DNA from: Gracilibacter sp. BRH_c7a
Lineage (GTDB): Bacteria > Bacillota > Desulfitobacteriia > Desulfitobacteriales > Syntrophobotulaceae
DNA length: 64,000 bases
Direction: 5' to 3'
NCBI GenBank assembly: GCA_001516055.1
Contig: LOEZ01000017.1
Coordinates: 62,001-126,000, forward strand
Part shown: in pieces, positions 34,548-42,948 of the stretch
Numbering within the stretch: position 1 is the first letter of the stretch
Layout of the letters: every line of letters starts with the position of its first letter
Notes under the pieces: generated by a model
Databases searched by the model: none
Told to the model about the DNA's origin: nothing
The model's input: the letters and a program-made list of their open reading frames with translations, nothing else
Program-made: the position numbers and the translations under genes

Positions 34548-35426
34548 TTAAATCCCTTTTGATTTCGCCCAAGTATCATATGAGGTGTAATCAATAATAG
34601 GCTTATCACCTTGATTTTCTCTTTTCTTGGTTGGTTGCCATCCTTTGACAATTGGTATGATTGCCGATCTGCACCCAACATGAGTATCTTCTGGAATCAT
34701 AGGATGGTCATTTAAAGGAAATCTCTTACCATCAAGGTTTTGACATATATCTGAAGTCTTATCATCTAAAGTAGCATCAAATAAAACCTCTTTAACTACG
34801 CCTGACTCTTTGTATATCTCGTCTTGAGCATTACCAACGCATCTAGCAACCTCGTTTGAGATTAATCTTCTGCTTGCATATGCCGATGAACCAAAGTTTT
34901 TGGATATATCTCTAGCTAACTTATCAATTGATGTGCCTTGGATGATACCCCTTTCAACCGATGACCTCACACGATTAACTAGCAACTCTTTATTTTTCCA
35001 TATCCTATCACTGAACATTTTCCCCTCAATAGGAACATTTACAGCTGCTTCAACCATTTTAGGATTAAGCAATGTAAAATTAAGAGTTGTTTCTATACCC
35101 TTATCAATAACAAAAGCAGTCTGATAATACGACTGCTGATAGAGGTTATTTAATATTTTGCTAGTATGATCTAAGTCAATACTTCCTAATACCTGAGCCT
35201 GTTCTATCAATTGCTTTTCCAATTGTTTTAGGAAAGTATATCTTTGTTGTTTAGACATCTTTAATTGTCCATCAATCGCATATTTGATATAGAGCTGGGC
35301 AATTTCTTCTCTTGTTTCTGTTAAAACCCTTTTATATGCTTGTAGGATTGGTTTCATGTCCTTTTCTGCTTGCTTATCAACCAATTGCCGGATGTATAGA
35401 ATTTCCTTTTGCAGATCTTTACTCAT
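34548..35426 (-). CDS. Minor head protein (SPP1 gp7-like head morphogenesis)
   Basis: 292 aa. The C-terminal motif VLFDATLDDKTSDICQNLDG, then FPLNDHPMIPEDTHVGCRS is the signature of phage head morphogenesis proteins. It enters the capsid with the portal and helps DNA release. It overlaps the portal gene by eight bases. Confidence 0.9.
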   Translation of the reverse strand: MSKDLQKEILYIRQLVDKQAEKDMKPILQAYKRVLTETREEIAQLYIKYAIDGQLKMSKQQRYTFLKQLEKQLIEQAQVLGSIDLDHTSKILNNLYQQSYYQTAFVIDKGIETTLNFTLLNPKMVEAAVNVPIEGKMFSDRIWKNKELLVNRVRSSVERGIIQGTSIDKLARDISKNFGSSAYASRRLISNEVARCVGNAQDEIYKESGVVKEVLFDATLDDKTSDICQNLDGKRFPLNDHPMIPEDTHVGCRSAIIPIVKGWQPTKKRENQGDKPIIDYTSYDTWAKSKGI

Positions 35427-36681
35427 CTAAATCAACCTTATCCAGGTCTATGTTCTCTTCCTCGCTAAGTTCTTTTTTAACTTGCTGATCTTCAAGAGTT
35501 ACATTATCGATAAAGGAGAATAGTCCTCTAGCAGTTTTCTTACTAATTAAACCTTCTGGAGCTTGGGACAAAGTTTGAGAAATCATTAAATTATCATTAG
35601 GGATTGATTCAGTGAATCGAACATTAGCCAATTTATAATTATACTGCTTGTTTTGAAGTACATAAATATACCTAAACAGATATCGAATCCTATCCATAAT
35701 CAGGTTGTGCATAGCTGCAATATTAGATTTAGTTTTATTTCTCATTGCTAATTCTCTAGCTTGGACGGCAAGAGAAGAATTATTGGAAGGGATCGCTTCT
35801 GCATGATTGATATGCCCACTAAGTGTATATAAATTATCTTTTAGCTCCTTCAAAATTGACATAAAGAAATCACCATTTATATTTTTGATAAGCCAATCAA
35901 TATCTACGTCTTTCCCCTTCATTTTTAGGATACCTTGACGCTTCATTTTTGAAAGGTCTTCATCATCAAAGTCTAGGTTAATCATTTTTAGATAGGCGTT
36001 CCTATATTGAGATAGCTCATGCACGCCGTCTGAGATATTCATGGTATACCCATCTTGGATACACTTTAAGTCATTAAACAAAGTATCTTTCTCGTTATCA
36101 TCGACTTGGCATATACCAACAGGGACACCATTAAATATATGGGGAGATGTGCTAATTAACTCACCATTTTTATAGTTATAAATATTATTTTCATCATACA
36201 CATCCATATAAACAGTATTTTTATCTAAAGTCTTTTTGAATATATGAAGAAATAGCTTTAATTCCTCATCCTCAAAATAGGGGTAGCCATTTAGGGGAGA
36301 TATTATTCTACTGCAAAACTCTGCATTTTTGTTCACATAATAAAGCTCAAAAGACTTCCCATATAATAAAGATCTCCGAAAAATCTTCTTATCGTGGTCT
36401 TTTTTCCAGTGAGCAAATTGCATATTGATTATTTCTTCTAAATTATTGTCGGTGTCATTGTTAATATAAGTAACATCATTAGCCAAAATAAAATCACATT
36501 CTTTTTTTATAAAGAATTTAATATAATTGTGTTCTATTTTAGATACATTAGCCCTATCAATATCGGACTTTTCCAAGATAACATCTGACTCACCCTGATA
36601 ATATTTTTGCATCTTTTGGTAGTAATGCAAATTGGATTGATAGTCCTCATAACATTGTTTTATCAATTGTTCATCTGGCAT
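35419..36681 (-). CDS. Portal protein (SPP1 gp6-like)
   Basis: 420 aa. Hallmarks are YYQGESDVILEK near the N-terminus, then NYIKFFIKKECDFILA, SDGVHELSQYRNAYLKM and NSSLAVQARELAMRNK. It forms the dodecameric DNA gate. An acidic C-terminus (LSEEENIDLDKVDLDE) is typical. Confidence 0.9.
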   Translation of the reverse strand: MPDEQLIKQCYEDYQSNLHYYQKMQKYYQGESDVILEKSDIDRANVSKIEHNYIKFFIKKECDFILANDVTYINNDTDNNLEEIINMQFAHWKKDHDKKIFRRSLLYGKSFELYYVNKNAEFCSRIISPLNGYPYFEDEELKLFLHIFKKTLDKNTVYMDVYDENNIYNYKNGELISTSPHIFNGVPVGICQVDDNEKDTLFNDLKCIQDGYTMNISDGVHELSQYRNAYLKMINLDFDDEDLSKMKRQGILKMKGKDVDIDWLIKNINGDFFMSILKELKDNLYTLSGHINHAEAIPSNNSSLAVQARELAMRNKTKSNIAAMHNLIMDRIRYLFRYIYVLQNKQYNYKLANVRFTESIPNDNLMISQTLSQAPEGLISKKTARGLFSFIDNVTLEDQQVKKELSEEENIDLDKVDLDE

Positions 36682-36704
36682 TTAATCACCTCTCAAAATT
36701 ACCC

Positions 36705-38330
36705 TTAAAAGAGTTTTCTAATGTCTAAAAATTCTAGTTTGTTAATAGTTTCTACCTCATCAATCAGCCTATCGAGTTCTGATAACACATCCGGTGCATC
36801 ATCATGTTTAGCGAATTCGTTATACTCTAAGACTTGATTATTAAAGTCTTCATCTTCATGGTTAAAAATAATAAAACCGGAATTAACTTTTCCGGCTATT
36901 GCTACAATTTTGTTATATTTGTTCTTTGACTGTCTTTCACAATCAATAATGATATCTCGCTTACTTAATAAATCATCTGATCGAATACGCTTAATAATCT
37001 CCCTCTGGTCTGTACCATTATAGGTGTTTTTCTCAATCCATAAATAATTGATATCATCGTATAGATGAAGTAATTCTATTACTTTATCTATGTAATCATC
37101 AAAACTAAACTTTTGAATAATACCTTTGCGAATATATCTAAAGCCATTAGAAAATTTTGAACCAACACAAATGGCTGTGTAGTCATTCTTGGAACCAGTT
37201 TCGACGGCTGGATCACAACAAAGGATTGTTTTAATGTATTTATCTCTCTGAGATTCCATTTCATTTTCGGGTATGCTTTTAATTTGGTGGAATATTTTCT
37301 CACCAATTTTACTAGCATCATTCATAACCTCTGATTTAAACCCTCTTGGATCTGAGTAGTACATTAAGGCTAAGTCAAAAGAAGTGTACTTATCAGGCCA
37401 TAGTACAGTAAAAGACATATCCTCTTCATTAGAAATATAAAAATCCTTTGCATCGATTTGAGCATAAGGATTCTTTGCATCAAAATATTTAGTTTTAAAT
37501 TCTGTCCAAAGTGGATTATTAATAAAATAATCGTCTACATCGGTATAGCTGTTTGGTACTTCCATACCCCTTTTTAAGATATGTCGAAATGATTTATCTT
37601 TTAACAAGGACGATATAAAATCATTTTCTGCTAAGACTGTTCCTAGGACTATGAATTTTGTTCCTGGCTTTATCTTTTCACCATTACGAAATACAGGAGC
37701 GTCACCAGCATAGAGAACATCTTTTTGGAATGTTTCAAGCTTTTTTAGTTTTGCTTGTTCTGATAGGCAATCATCCAAACCAGCTATATCATCACAAATT
37801 ATATACTGAGGTCGCTTACCTAAATGCTTACGGCCACGCAAGGACGATGTAGATGATAGACATTCAATTTTACAATTATTAGATAGATGAAGCTCGTTTT
37901 TGTTAATGGTAAACCGTTTAGTATCAATTTGATTACCAAATGATTTTTTTATATATTCATTGTTTTCAAAGGCTGCCCGCACATCAGATAAAAATTTAAT
38001 ACCATCATTCTCAGTTTTTCCCTGAACTATGGTATAGAATGATTTTTTATAACAGGCTAACCATATTACTAAGGCAAATGTGACCACGGTACTTTTAGCT
38101 GATCCTCTTGGAAGGCATAAGACTAAACGCTCACATTCATCCTTAATAATCATATCTTCTAAGGTTTGCCAAGTTTCATAATGAAAATCTGCTAGTTCCC
38201 TTGCTTCATTGTCTGGTTTTATTCGAAAAATATCTTGAAGATAGTGCAATGAAAAATATGAAAGACTCCTTGCCCCTAATGACCAAGCTAATCCATTTTT
38301 GCCGAACAGGTTTTTTGCATTAGTAACCAT
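36705..38330 (-). CDS. terL: Terminase large subunit
   Basis: ATP-driven DNA packaging motor with nuclease. Walker A is LCLPRGSAKSTVV, Walker B PQYIICDDIAG, motif III LGTVLAEND; the nuclease domain has CCDPAVETGSKND and a late acidic HDDAPDVLSELDRLIDE. 541 aa from the ATG at 38330, but the frame is open for 28 further codons of protein-like sequence (NIYDNSLEDQKLLFTYL). The only good ribosome site (AGGTGG near 38421-38426) is followed in frame by ATA (38412-38414) rather than a standard start. Confidence 0.92.
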   Translation of the reverse strand: MVTNAKNLFGKNGLAWSLGARSLSYFSLHYLQDIFRIKPDNEARELADFHYETWQTLEDMIIKDECERLVLCLPRGSAKSTVVTFALVIWLACYKKSFYTIVQGKTENDGIKFLSDVRAAFENNEYIKKSFGNQIDTKRFTINKNELHLSNNCKIECLSSTSSLRGRKHLGKRPQYIICDDIAGLDDCLSEQAKLKKLETFQKDVLYAGDAPVFRNGEKIKPGTKFIVLGTVLAENDFISSLLKDKSFRHILKRGMEVPNSYTDVDDYFINNPLWTEFKTKYFDAKNPYAQIDAKDFYISNEEDMSFTVLWPDKYTSFDLALMYYSDPRGFKSEVMNDASKIGEKIFHQIKSIPENEMESQRDKYIKTILCCDPAVETGSKNDYTAICVGSKFSNGFRYIRKGIIQKFSFDDYIDKVIELLHLYDDINYLWIEKNTYNGTDQREIIKRIRSDDLLSKRDIIIDCERQSKNKYNKIVAIAGKVNSGFIIFNHEDEDFNNQVLEYNEFAKHDDAPDVLSELDRLIDEVETINKLEFLDIRKLF

Positions 38331-38453
38331 TAGTTCTTTAGCTTTGTCTTGCCCATAAAATTTTGTTAGATATGTAAAAAGGAGTTTTTGATCTTCTAAA
38401 CTATTGTCATATATATTTAACCACCTACTTTTTTAAAGGAAATATTATTACGT

Positions 38454-39044
38454 ATGTCGTATTCTATTTATAAAACAATGAAATACGAGGTTTTTACCAT
38501 TATGAGTTTTTGGGATTTATTGATTGAATATAAAGCTATCTTCGGAACTGTCCTAGGGTCAGTTTCTACATTAGTAATTACCTATTTATTGCGAAACTTA
38601 GGAAAATTACATTGGGATATTAAAGATTGGGAATATGATCTTTACGGAGCAAATAATATCGGGGATATAGTTGTTGTAAAAAACTTTAGCCAAGCTCATC
38701 GATTCGTTTATAATTTTGAATCCGTAATTTATAACAGTTCAGAATCTCAAAAGTCTTTAAAGGATGTAAGAATAGAATTTAAATCAAATACTACTTATAT
38801 CACTCATGGATTAAAAGATTCAGAAGAAAAAATATTCGCTGGATGCGGATATTTTATGATACATAATGATTCAACTGTATTAAATTTGTCTCCTAAGCAT
38901 ATGGCTAATTTCCGTTTTGAAGGTACTTTGGGCGAGGAGGAACTAAGAGAACTTGGAGTAGATTTTAAAGTTTTATTATTTGCCAAGGACTATAAAAATA
39001 AAATTCACAGAATCCCAATAGCATCAATACATTTAAATGCTTGA
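38454..39044 (+). CDS. Hypothetical membrane-anchored protein opposite the packaging genes
   Basis: 196 aa; a later ATG giving MSFWDLLIEY is an equally likely start. One N-terminal membrane helix (FGTVLGSVSTLVITYLL) is followed by a beta-rich domain (KNFSQAHRFVYNFESVIYN, VRIEFKSNTTYITHG). It is transcribed away from terL and against the rest of the late region, as lysogenically expressed cargo genes often are. No family recognised. Confidence 0.55.
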   Translation: MSYSIYKTMKYEVFTIMSFWDLLIEYKAIFGTVLGSVSTLVITYLLRNLGKLHWDIKDWEYDLYGANNIGDIVVVKNFSQAHRFVYNFESVIYNSSESQKSLKDVRIEFKSNTTYITHGLKDSEEKIFAGCGYFMIHNDSTVLNLSPKHMANFRFEGTLGEEELRELGVDFKVLLFAKDYKNKIHRIPIASIHLNA

Positions 39045-39128
39045 ATCTAGAAATTATATAAAAAATTGCAGAGCTAGCTACCAGCCCCTCTACTCATTCT
39101 GATTTAGAAAGGGTACGGATAATAAAAA

Positions 39129-39153
39129 AAGAACGATATCATTTACCGTTCTT
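39129..39153 (-). terminator. Terminator after the tyrosine recombinase
   Basis: AAGAACG and CGTTCTT flank an 11-base loop, followed on the minus strand by TTTTTATTATCC. Confidence 0.75.
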
Positions 39154-39188
39154 CAAATGGTCTGTCTAATTTTTATTTAAGTTATCAT

Positions 39189-39734
39189 TTATAGACTAAA
39201 ATCATCCATTGCATTATCCATAATATCTTGATTGATACCGATATATCGAAGCGTTACTGAAGGTGCTGAATGATTGAACAATTCCTGTAACAAGGCTACA
39301 TCTTTTGTCTTCTGATAGAAATGATATCCAAATGTTTTCCTTAGAGTATGTGTTCCTATCTCATCTAATCCTATTTTCTTTGCAGCATCATTTAAAATCC
39401 TATAGGCTTGAACTCTTGTAATGGGTTTATTATCGCCCTTCTTACTCTTAAATAAATACTCATTATCATCCATACCTACAATGTATCTATTAAGCTCATC
39501 TCGCAAGCCATTATTCATCTTAAATCTTTTATGTTTATCTGTTTTCTTTTCTTTGATAGATATATGAGTCTTATCTTGAACATCAACTACTTTCAGTTCA
39601 AGAATATCAGATATCCTTAAACCTGTATTGATACCAGTATAAAACAACAAATAATCTCTCGTACCATTTTTAAGTAATTGTTGTTTCATATCCTCGATCT
39701 TATCTTTTTCTCTAATCGGTTGAACAAATTCCAT
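39189..39734 (-). CDS. Short tyrosine recombinase (phage, XerC/D-like)
   Basis: 181 aa from the ATG at 39734 after AAGAGGGGATATC. The catalytic set is present: TGINTGLRISD (Arg), KEKKTDKHK (Lys), GTHTLRKTFGYHFY (His-x-x-Arg), FNHSAPSVTLRYIG (His and the Tyr). It lacks an N-terminal arm-binding domain. Integration is explained by the serine recombinase, so this enzyme more likely resolves multimers or acts in replication or regulation, as in other Firmicute phages with such a gene near the terminase. Confidence 0.85.
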   Translation of the reverse strand: MEFVQPIREKDKIEDMKQQLLKNGTRDYLLFYTGINTGLRISDILELKVVDVQDKTHISIKEKKTDKHKRFKMNNGLRDELNRYIVGMDDNEYLFKSKKGDNKPITRVQAYRILNDAAKKIGLDEIGTHTLRKTFGYHFYQKTKDVALLQELFNHSAPSVTLRYIGINQDIMDNAMDDFSL

Positions 39735-39807
39735 AGTGATATCCCCTCTTATATATAACATTTATATATACACTATATTACATTATATGTTATAAGTCAA
39801 TTCAATA

Positions 39808-39910
39808 TGTTACATATAATCAGAGATTTTTTTAATTATTTTTCGAAGTCCTGTATTACCAACGCTTTCACCACTTAACGCTATGTAACAGAATATCTAT
39901 TGTGTTACAT
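39808..39910. repeat. Three TGTTACAT sites upstream of the tyrosine recombinase
   Basis: TGTTACAT occurs at 39808-39815 and 39903-39910, and its complement ATGTAACA at 39883-39890. The last two form an inverted repeat with a 12-base spacer. A promoter (TTGACT, 17 bases, TATAGT) for the recombinase lies in the same region on the minus strand. Possible recombinase binding sites or operators. Confidence 0.45.
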
Positions 39911-40164
39911 TAGTATTCATCATAACACTCTTCTTCAACAGCAGGACTATATCTAATAACCATTTCATTTAACTCATCATAATTCTTTTTTAGTTCCTTA
40001 AGCATTTGATTAGTATGATACTTTTCAAATGCTTTTTGTTCTTGTTGACCAAAGTTAAAAACATAATAAGTTTGATTATCATATATCTTAGTGCTTTGGC
40101 ATTCTATACCCTGGGACAATAAAAAAGCACCTAGAAGAATATCTGGTGTCATTAGTTGATCCAT
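39910..40164 (-). CDS. DUF5659-like small protein (copy 2 of 3)
   Basis: 84 aa. TPDILLGAFLLSQGIEC, then TYYVFNFGQQEQKAFEKY matches the pattern of the other two copies in this prophage. A helical tail follows (LKELKKNYDELNEM). It is located just downstream of terS; function unknown. Confidence 0.55.
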   Translation of the reverse strand: MDQLMTPDILLGAFLLSQGIECQSTKIYDNQTYYVFNFGQQEQKAFEKYHTNQMLKELKKNYDELNEMVIRYSPAVEEECYDEY

Positions 40165-40179
40165 ATGTAATTCCTCCGA

Positions 40180-40608
40180 TTACTTTACTAATTTCAAATT
40201 TGAATCATTATTTTCATCATCATTAAGAAAAGATTCAATATTTTCAAGGACATCCTCTGCCTGGGTTTCTTCATTGTTTTCTGATACTTCAAGTCTTGAT
40301 GTGGGTTTGCCAAGGCTTCTGTCAACCCAATCAACTAATAACTTAGCTCTAGTCCTTTTCTCGCAGCTCTCATCCATCATCATCTTGTACCATTCATCAA
40401 TAACATTATCTAATTTAGCATTGAACATTTTGTTTGCATTGGTTTTGATTTCCTGTAACAGCCTGTCGTACTCAGCAATCCATTCTTCCTGAGCCATCCA
40501 CTCATAAAGTGTTTGCCTAGCTACTCCAATTTGTTTTGCCATTTCAGTCTTATTAAGGCTTCCTTCAATTATTAACTCAATTAATTTAATCTTTCTTTCA
40601 TCTAACAA
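40180..40608 (-). CDS. terS: Terminase small subunit
   Basis: 142 aa, TTG start after AGGAGGGTTAATAGATA. The N-terminal helix-turn-helix (LNKTEMAKQIGVARQTLYEWM) and helical body (LDNVIDEWYKMMMDESCEKRTRA) match the phBC6A51-type small terminase. It recognises the pac or cos site. It is separated from terL by the recombinase and the opposite-strand membrane protein gene, which is unusual. Confidence 0.8.
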   Translation of the reverse strand: MLDERKIKLIELIIEGSLNKTEMAKQIGVARQTLYEWMAQEEWIAEYDRLLQEIKTNANKMFNAKLDNVIDEWYKMMMDESCEKRTRAKLLVDWVDRSLGKPTSRLEVSENNEETQAEDVLENIESFLNDDENNDSNLKLVK

Positions 40609-40659
40609 TATCTATTAACCCTCCTAACAACATTACATTTCCACAATAAAAAAGAGCCG

Positions 40660-40983
40660 TTATTCAGGCTCATTAATCCATTCCTTTAACTTATCATTTA
40701 AACCAGGATAAGTTTCATTTAACTCGCTATGGTTTCTAATGAATTCTAAAGCCTTAGGCTTCACATCTCTATATGGTATTCTTATTTGTTTATTGCCTAT
40801 ATATTTCTTATATATATATACATTTTCCATCTTGTTAATTGTGATGTTCCAAATAAACTTATTATCAACAAACATAGAACTATCAAGTACAGTATTATTA
40901 TCGCTTTGTTCATCTGGAAATATTTTATGACCGTTCTGTATTTCTCTTATAATACTGTAAATTAATCTTTTCTCATTAACCAA
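40660..40983 (-). CDS. Hypothetical phage protein (107 aa)
   Basis: TTG start after GGGGTGGAGATCAA. Sequence LIYSIIREIQNGHKIFPDEQ, then DVKPKALEFIRNHSELNE. No family recognised. It precedes terS and is probably the first gene of the late operon. Confidence 0.5.
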   Translation of the reverse strand: MVNEKRLIYSIIREIQNGHKIFPDEQSDNNTVLDSSMFVDNKFIWNITINKMENVYIYKKYIGNKQIRIPYRDVKPKALEFIRNHSELNETYPGLNDKLKEWINEPE

Positions 40984-41085
40984 TTGATCTCCACCCCTTT
41001 CACCTACTTATATTCGACAAAAGGAATTATTTACCTGCATAGCATTAGTAAAAGTAATATCCCATTTTTTACATCATAATGCACC

Positions 41086-41130
41086 TTGAACACTATTCAT
41101 TTTATGTGCTATAATACGAACAAATGTTCG
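41086..41130 (+). promoter_or_regulatory. Promoter with perfect LexA (SOS) box
   Basis: TTGAAC (41086-41091), an 18-base spacer, TATAAT (41110-41115), and then CGAACAAATGTTCG at 41117-41130. The last is an exact match to the Firmicute LexA/DinR consensus CGAAC-N4-GTTCG, placed over the expected transcription start. LexA bound here would block the promoter until DNA damage. Confidence 0.85.
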
Positions 41131-41147
41131 CAAGGGGAATTGATCTC

Positions 41148-41411
41148 ATGAAGATAATTCATAAACCCATTGAAGTAATTGCTTACTTCGATATCCAAGG
41201 TCTACCTACACCTAAGAAATTCAAATACCAAGATATAGATGATTTCCCCACAACTATTCAAGTAGATAGAGTATCCTTCAGAGCAGAAGAGAAACTGGCC
41301 GGAAATCGTATGCTTATTTTCCGCTGCCAGAGTTCTATCAATAATTTGGTCAAAGTCTTTGAGCTTAAATATGAAATTCAGACGTGTAAATGGGTTTTAT
41401 GGAAGATATGA
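41148..41411 (+). CDS. SOS-controlled 87-aa phage protein, candidate antirepressor
   Basis: The ATG at 41148 follows AAGGGGAATTGATC; the promoter and LexA box lie just upstream. The protein (IHKPIEVIAYFDIQGLPTPK, then VDRVSFRAEEKLAGN and VFELKYEIQTCKWVLW) is beta-rich, like small single-domain proteins, and belongs to no family I recognise. It is the only gene in its neighbourhood on the plus strand. Because the phage repressor lacks a self-cleavage domain, an SOS-induced protein is needed to explain prophage induction; this is the prime candidate (inference, by analogy with phage 186 Tum). Confidence 0.65.
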   Translation: MKIIHKPIEVIAYFDIQGLPTPKKFKYQDIDDFPTTIQVDRVSFRAEEKLAGNRMLIFRCQSSINNLVKVFELKYEIQTCKWVLWKI

Positions 41412-41422
41412 TAAAACCACAT

Positions 41423-41689
41423 TTATAACTTATCAAACTCATGCTCTGGATTTAAAAATAGTTTTACTTCTGTACTAGGTTTAGCGGAGTATTTTCCATA
41501 TTTAGATAAATTATAAGATACGTCATCAGAACGAATGATTATCCTGTCTCTAATCAGATTGTCAATCGATTTATTAACAGTGCTTTCTTCGTAATTATAT
41601 TTGTCTCTTACTTTTTTATTTAGAAAAAATTGTGTCATTTCTTTGTATTCGAGTAATACCGTAATGATATCAACTTCAATATTTTTCAT
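41423..41689 (-). CDS. Small winged-helix-like phage protein
   Basis: About 88 aa. VDIITVLLEYKEMTQFFLNKKV, then STVNKSIDNLIRDRIIIR and YNLSKYGKYS reads as a winged helix (helix, recognition helix, wing). Possible transcription regulator of the middle or late genes. It is convergent with the SOS gene. Confidence 0.45.
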   Translation of the reverse strand: MKNIEVDIITVLLEYKEMTQFFLNKKVRDKYNYEESTVNKSIDNLIRDRIIIRSDDVSYNLSKYGKYSAKPSTEVKLFLNPEHEFDKL

Positions 41690-41732
41690 GATAAAATCAT
41701 TCCCTTGCATTTTTCTTTTAATATCATACCAT

Positions 41733-41885
41733 TTACCTAAACAACCTTATCAATATCCTAAATAAAGATTTATTCTTCGCCCTACTAGCAATCCGACCAG
41801 GATTACCGCTCACTAACACTTCGGCATCCCTGACCTTAGAATTCACCTTATTCATTGTCCTAGTAATCTTATTTAATTGTTTCAT
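41733..41885 (-). CDS. Small basic hypothetical protein (50 aa)
   Basis: ATG at 41885 after GGGAGATGATG. Sequence MKQLNKITRTMNKVNSKVRD, then GNPGRIASRAKNKSLFRIL. Rich in Lys and Arg; no family recognised. Confidence 0.4.
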   Translation of the reverse strand: MKQLNKITRTMNKVNSKVRDAEVLVSGNPGRIASRAKNKSLFRILIRLFR

Positions 41886-41936
41886 GGCATCATCTCCCAT
41901 TTGTTCTATTCTCCAAATGGAAAACAATTCCTGCTT

Positions 41937-42161
41937 CTAACGTTCCTCAAAGTTTTCGTAATATCCAGTCCACCATCTTCTCATTTCACTTTTGAAGGAG
42001 TTATACATCCTATAATTATAATTTTCCATTTTTTGGTCTATCATTTCTTCCATTCTAGTATAATGATCATCCAATAACGCCTTTAATTTATCCTCTACTG
42101 ATGCTTTTGTTTTCTTTGGCTTCTCTTGTGCCGGAACAGCAATCAGTTCTTTTTCTCCCAT
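41937..42161 (-). CDS. Small hypothetical protein, helical (74 aa)
   Basis: ATG at 42161 after GGAGGGATTGAA. An N-terminal linker (PAQEKPKKTKASVEDK) is followed by a helix with regular Met/Tyr (ALLDDHYTRMEEMIDQKMEN). No family recognised. Confidence 0.4.
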   Translation of the reverse strand: MGEKELIAVPAQEKPKKTKASVEDKLKALLDDHYTRMEEMIDQKMENYNYRMYNSFKSEMRRWWTGYYENFEER

Positions 42162-42282
42162 TATTTCAATCCCTCCATATATATACAACTTTCTCTTTGA
42201 CAAAAATATGTATCATTATAGAAACATCGAGGATGCTCCCCTTCAATGACAATACACGGCAAACTTATATATCTAAACAACC

Positions 42283-42561
42283 CTAATCTCCTATCCCTAA
42301 TCTAAATCTTAATCCATACGGTAATTGACTCAAATCTTCCACCGGAATCAGCTTTAATTTTCCGTCATCATAAACCAATTCAAAAATTTGGTTAATTATT
42401 ACCAGTCTGTCATTATCATTAAACTGAAGATCCATCAAATAATCATCATATAATACGAAAATGCTATCATTTGTCATCCTATCAATTAATTCTGGGAACG
42501 AATCATCAACGCTATGAAAAATTAAAAAATGTTTATTTAAAAAATAACTAGTTATACTCAT
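42283..42561 (-). CDS. Hypothetical phage protein (92 aa)
   Basis: ATG at 42561, eight bases after GAGG. Sequence MSITSYFLNKHFLIFHSVDD, then IFVLYDDYLMDLQFNDNDRL. Beta-rich, no family recognised. Confidence 0.4.
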   Translation of the reverse strand: MSITSYFLNKHFLIFHSVDDSFPELIDRMTNDSIFVLYDDYLMDLQFNDNDRLVIINQIFELVYDDGKLKLIPVEDLSQLPYGLRFRLGIGD

Positions 42562-42628
42562 TTGCAAAACCTCAACTTTTCCGTATATTTTCCTGTATAT
42601 ATCAAATATTTCTCTCCTAAATAAAATC

Positions 42629-42760
42629 GATAGACAACCAAGCCGTCTATCAGGGCTGCTTAAATAAATATAATAATAAAGGGGGACTTTAAGTAGCCTT
42701 ATCTCTTTAACGTCCGAGGTCTACTTTGCGACCGTAGTGCTAGGCCGATACGGACAAATA
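42629..42760 (-). ncRNA. Structured intergenic RNA candidate with terminator
   Basis: Three nested pairings fall in about 130 bases: GTCCG (42712-42716) with CGGAC (42751-42755), enclosing GGTCTA with TAGGCC; GCTGCTTAAA (42655-42664) with TTTAAGTAGC (42688-42697); and GATAGAC (42629-42635) with GTCTATC (42645-42651), which on the minus strand is followed by GATTTTATTT like a terminator. The region is richer in G+C than the phage around it. Confidence 0.4.
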
Positions 42761-42762
42761 TG

Positions 42763-42948
42763 TTAATTAAACGATTTTCTAACTTCATCTAAATCCAATC
42801 CAAATACTTCTTTAAATACATCTTCTAAGGTTAAAGGATTATCTATATCAACTTCACCTTTTGTCAGCTCGCACACACCATAACCGCAACAATCAATGCA
42901 ATCCAACCTAGCGTCCCCACAGGGCGTTAGATTATCGTTACTTCTTTT
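42763..42948 (-). CDS. Small cysteine-rich phage protein (61 aa)
   Basis: ATG at 42948 after CAGGGGTGGA; overlaps the upstream gene by 11 bases. Cysteines cluster as PCGDARLDCIDCCGYGVCEL, which could bind zinc or an Fe-S cluster, followed by an acidic C-terminus (LEDVFKEVFGLDLDEVRKSF). No family recognised. Confidence 0.5.
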   Translation of the reverse strand, partial: KRSNDNLTPCGDARLDCIDCCGYGVCELTKGEVDIDNPLTLEDVFKEVFGLDLDEVRKSFN

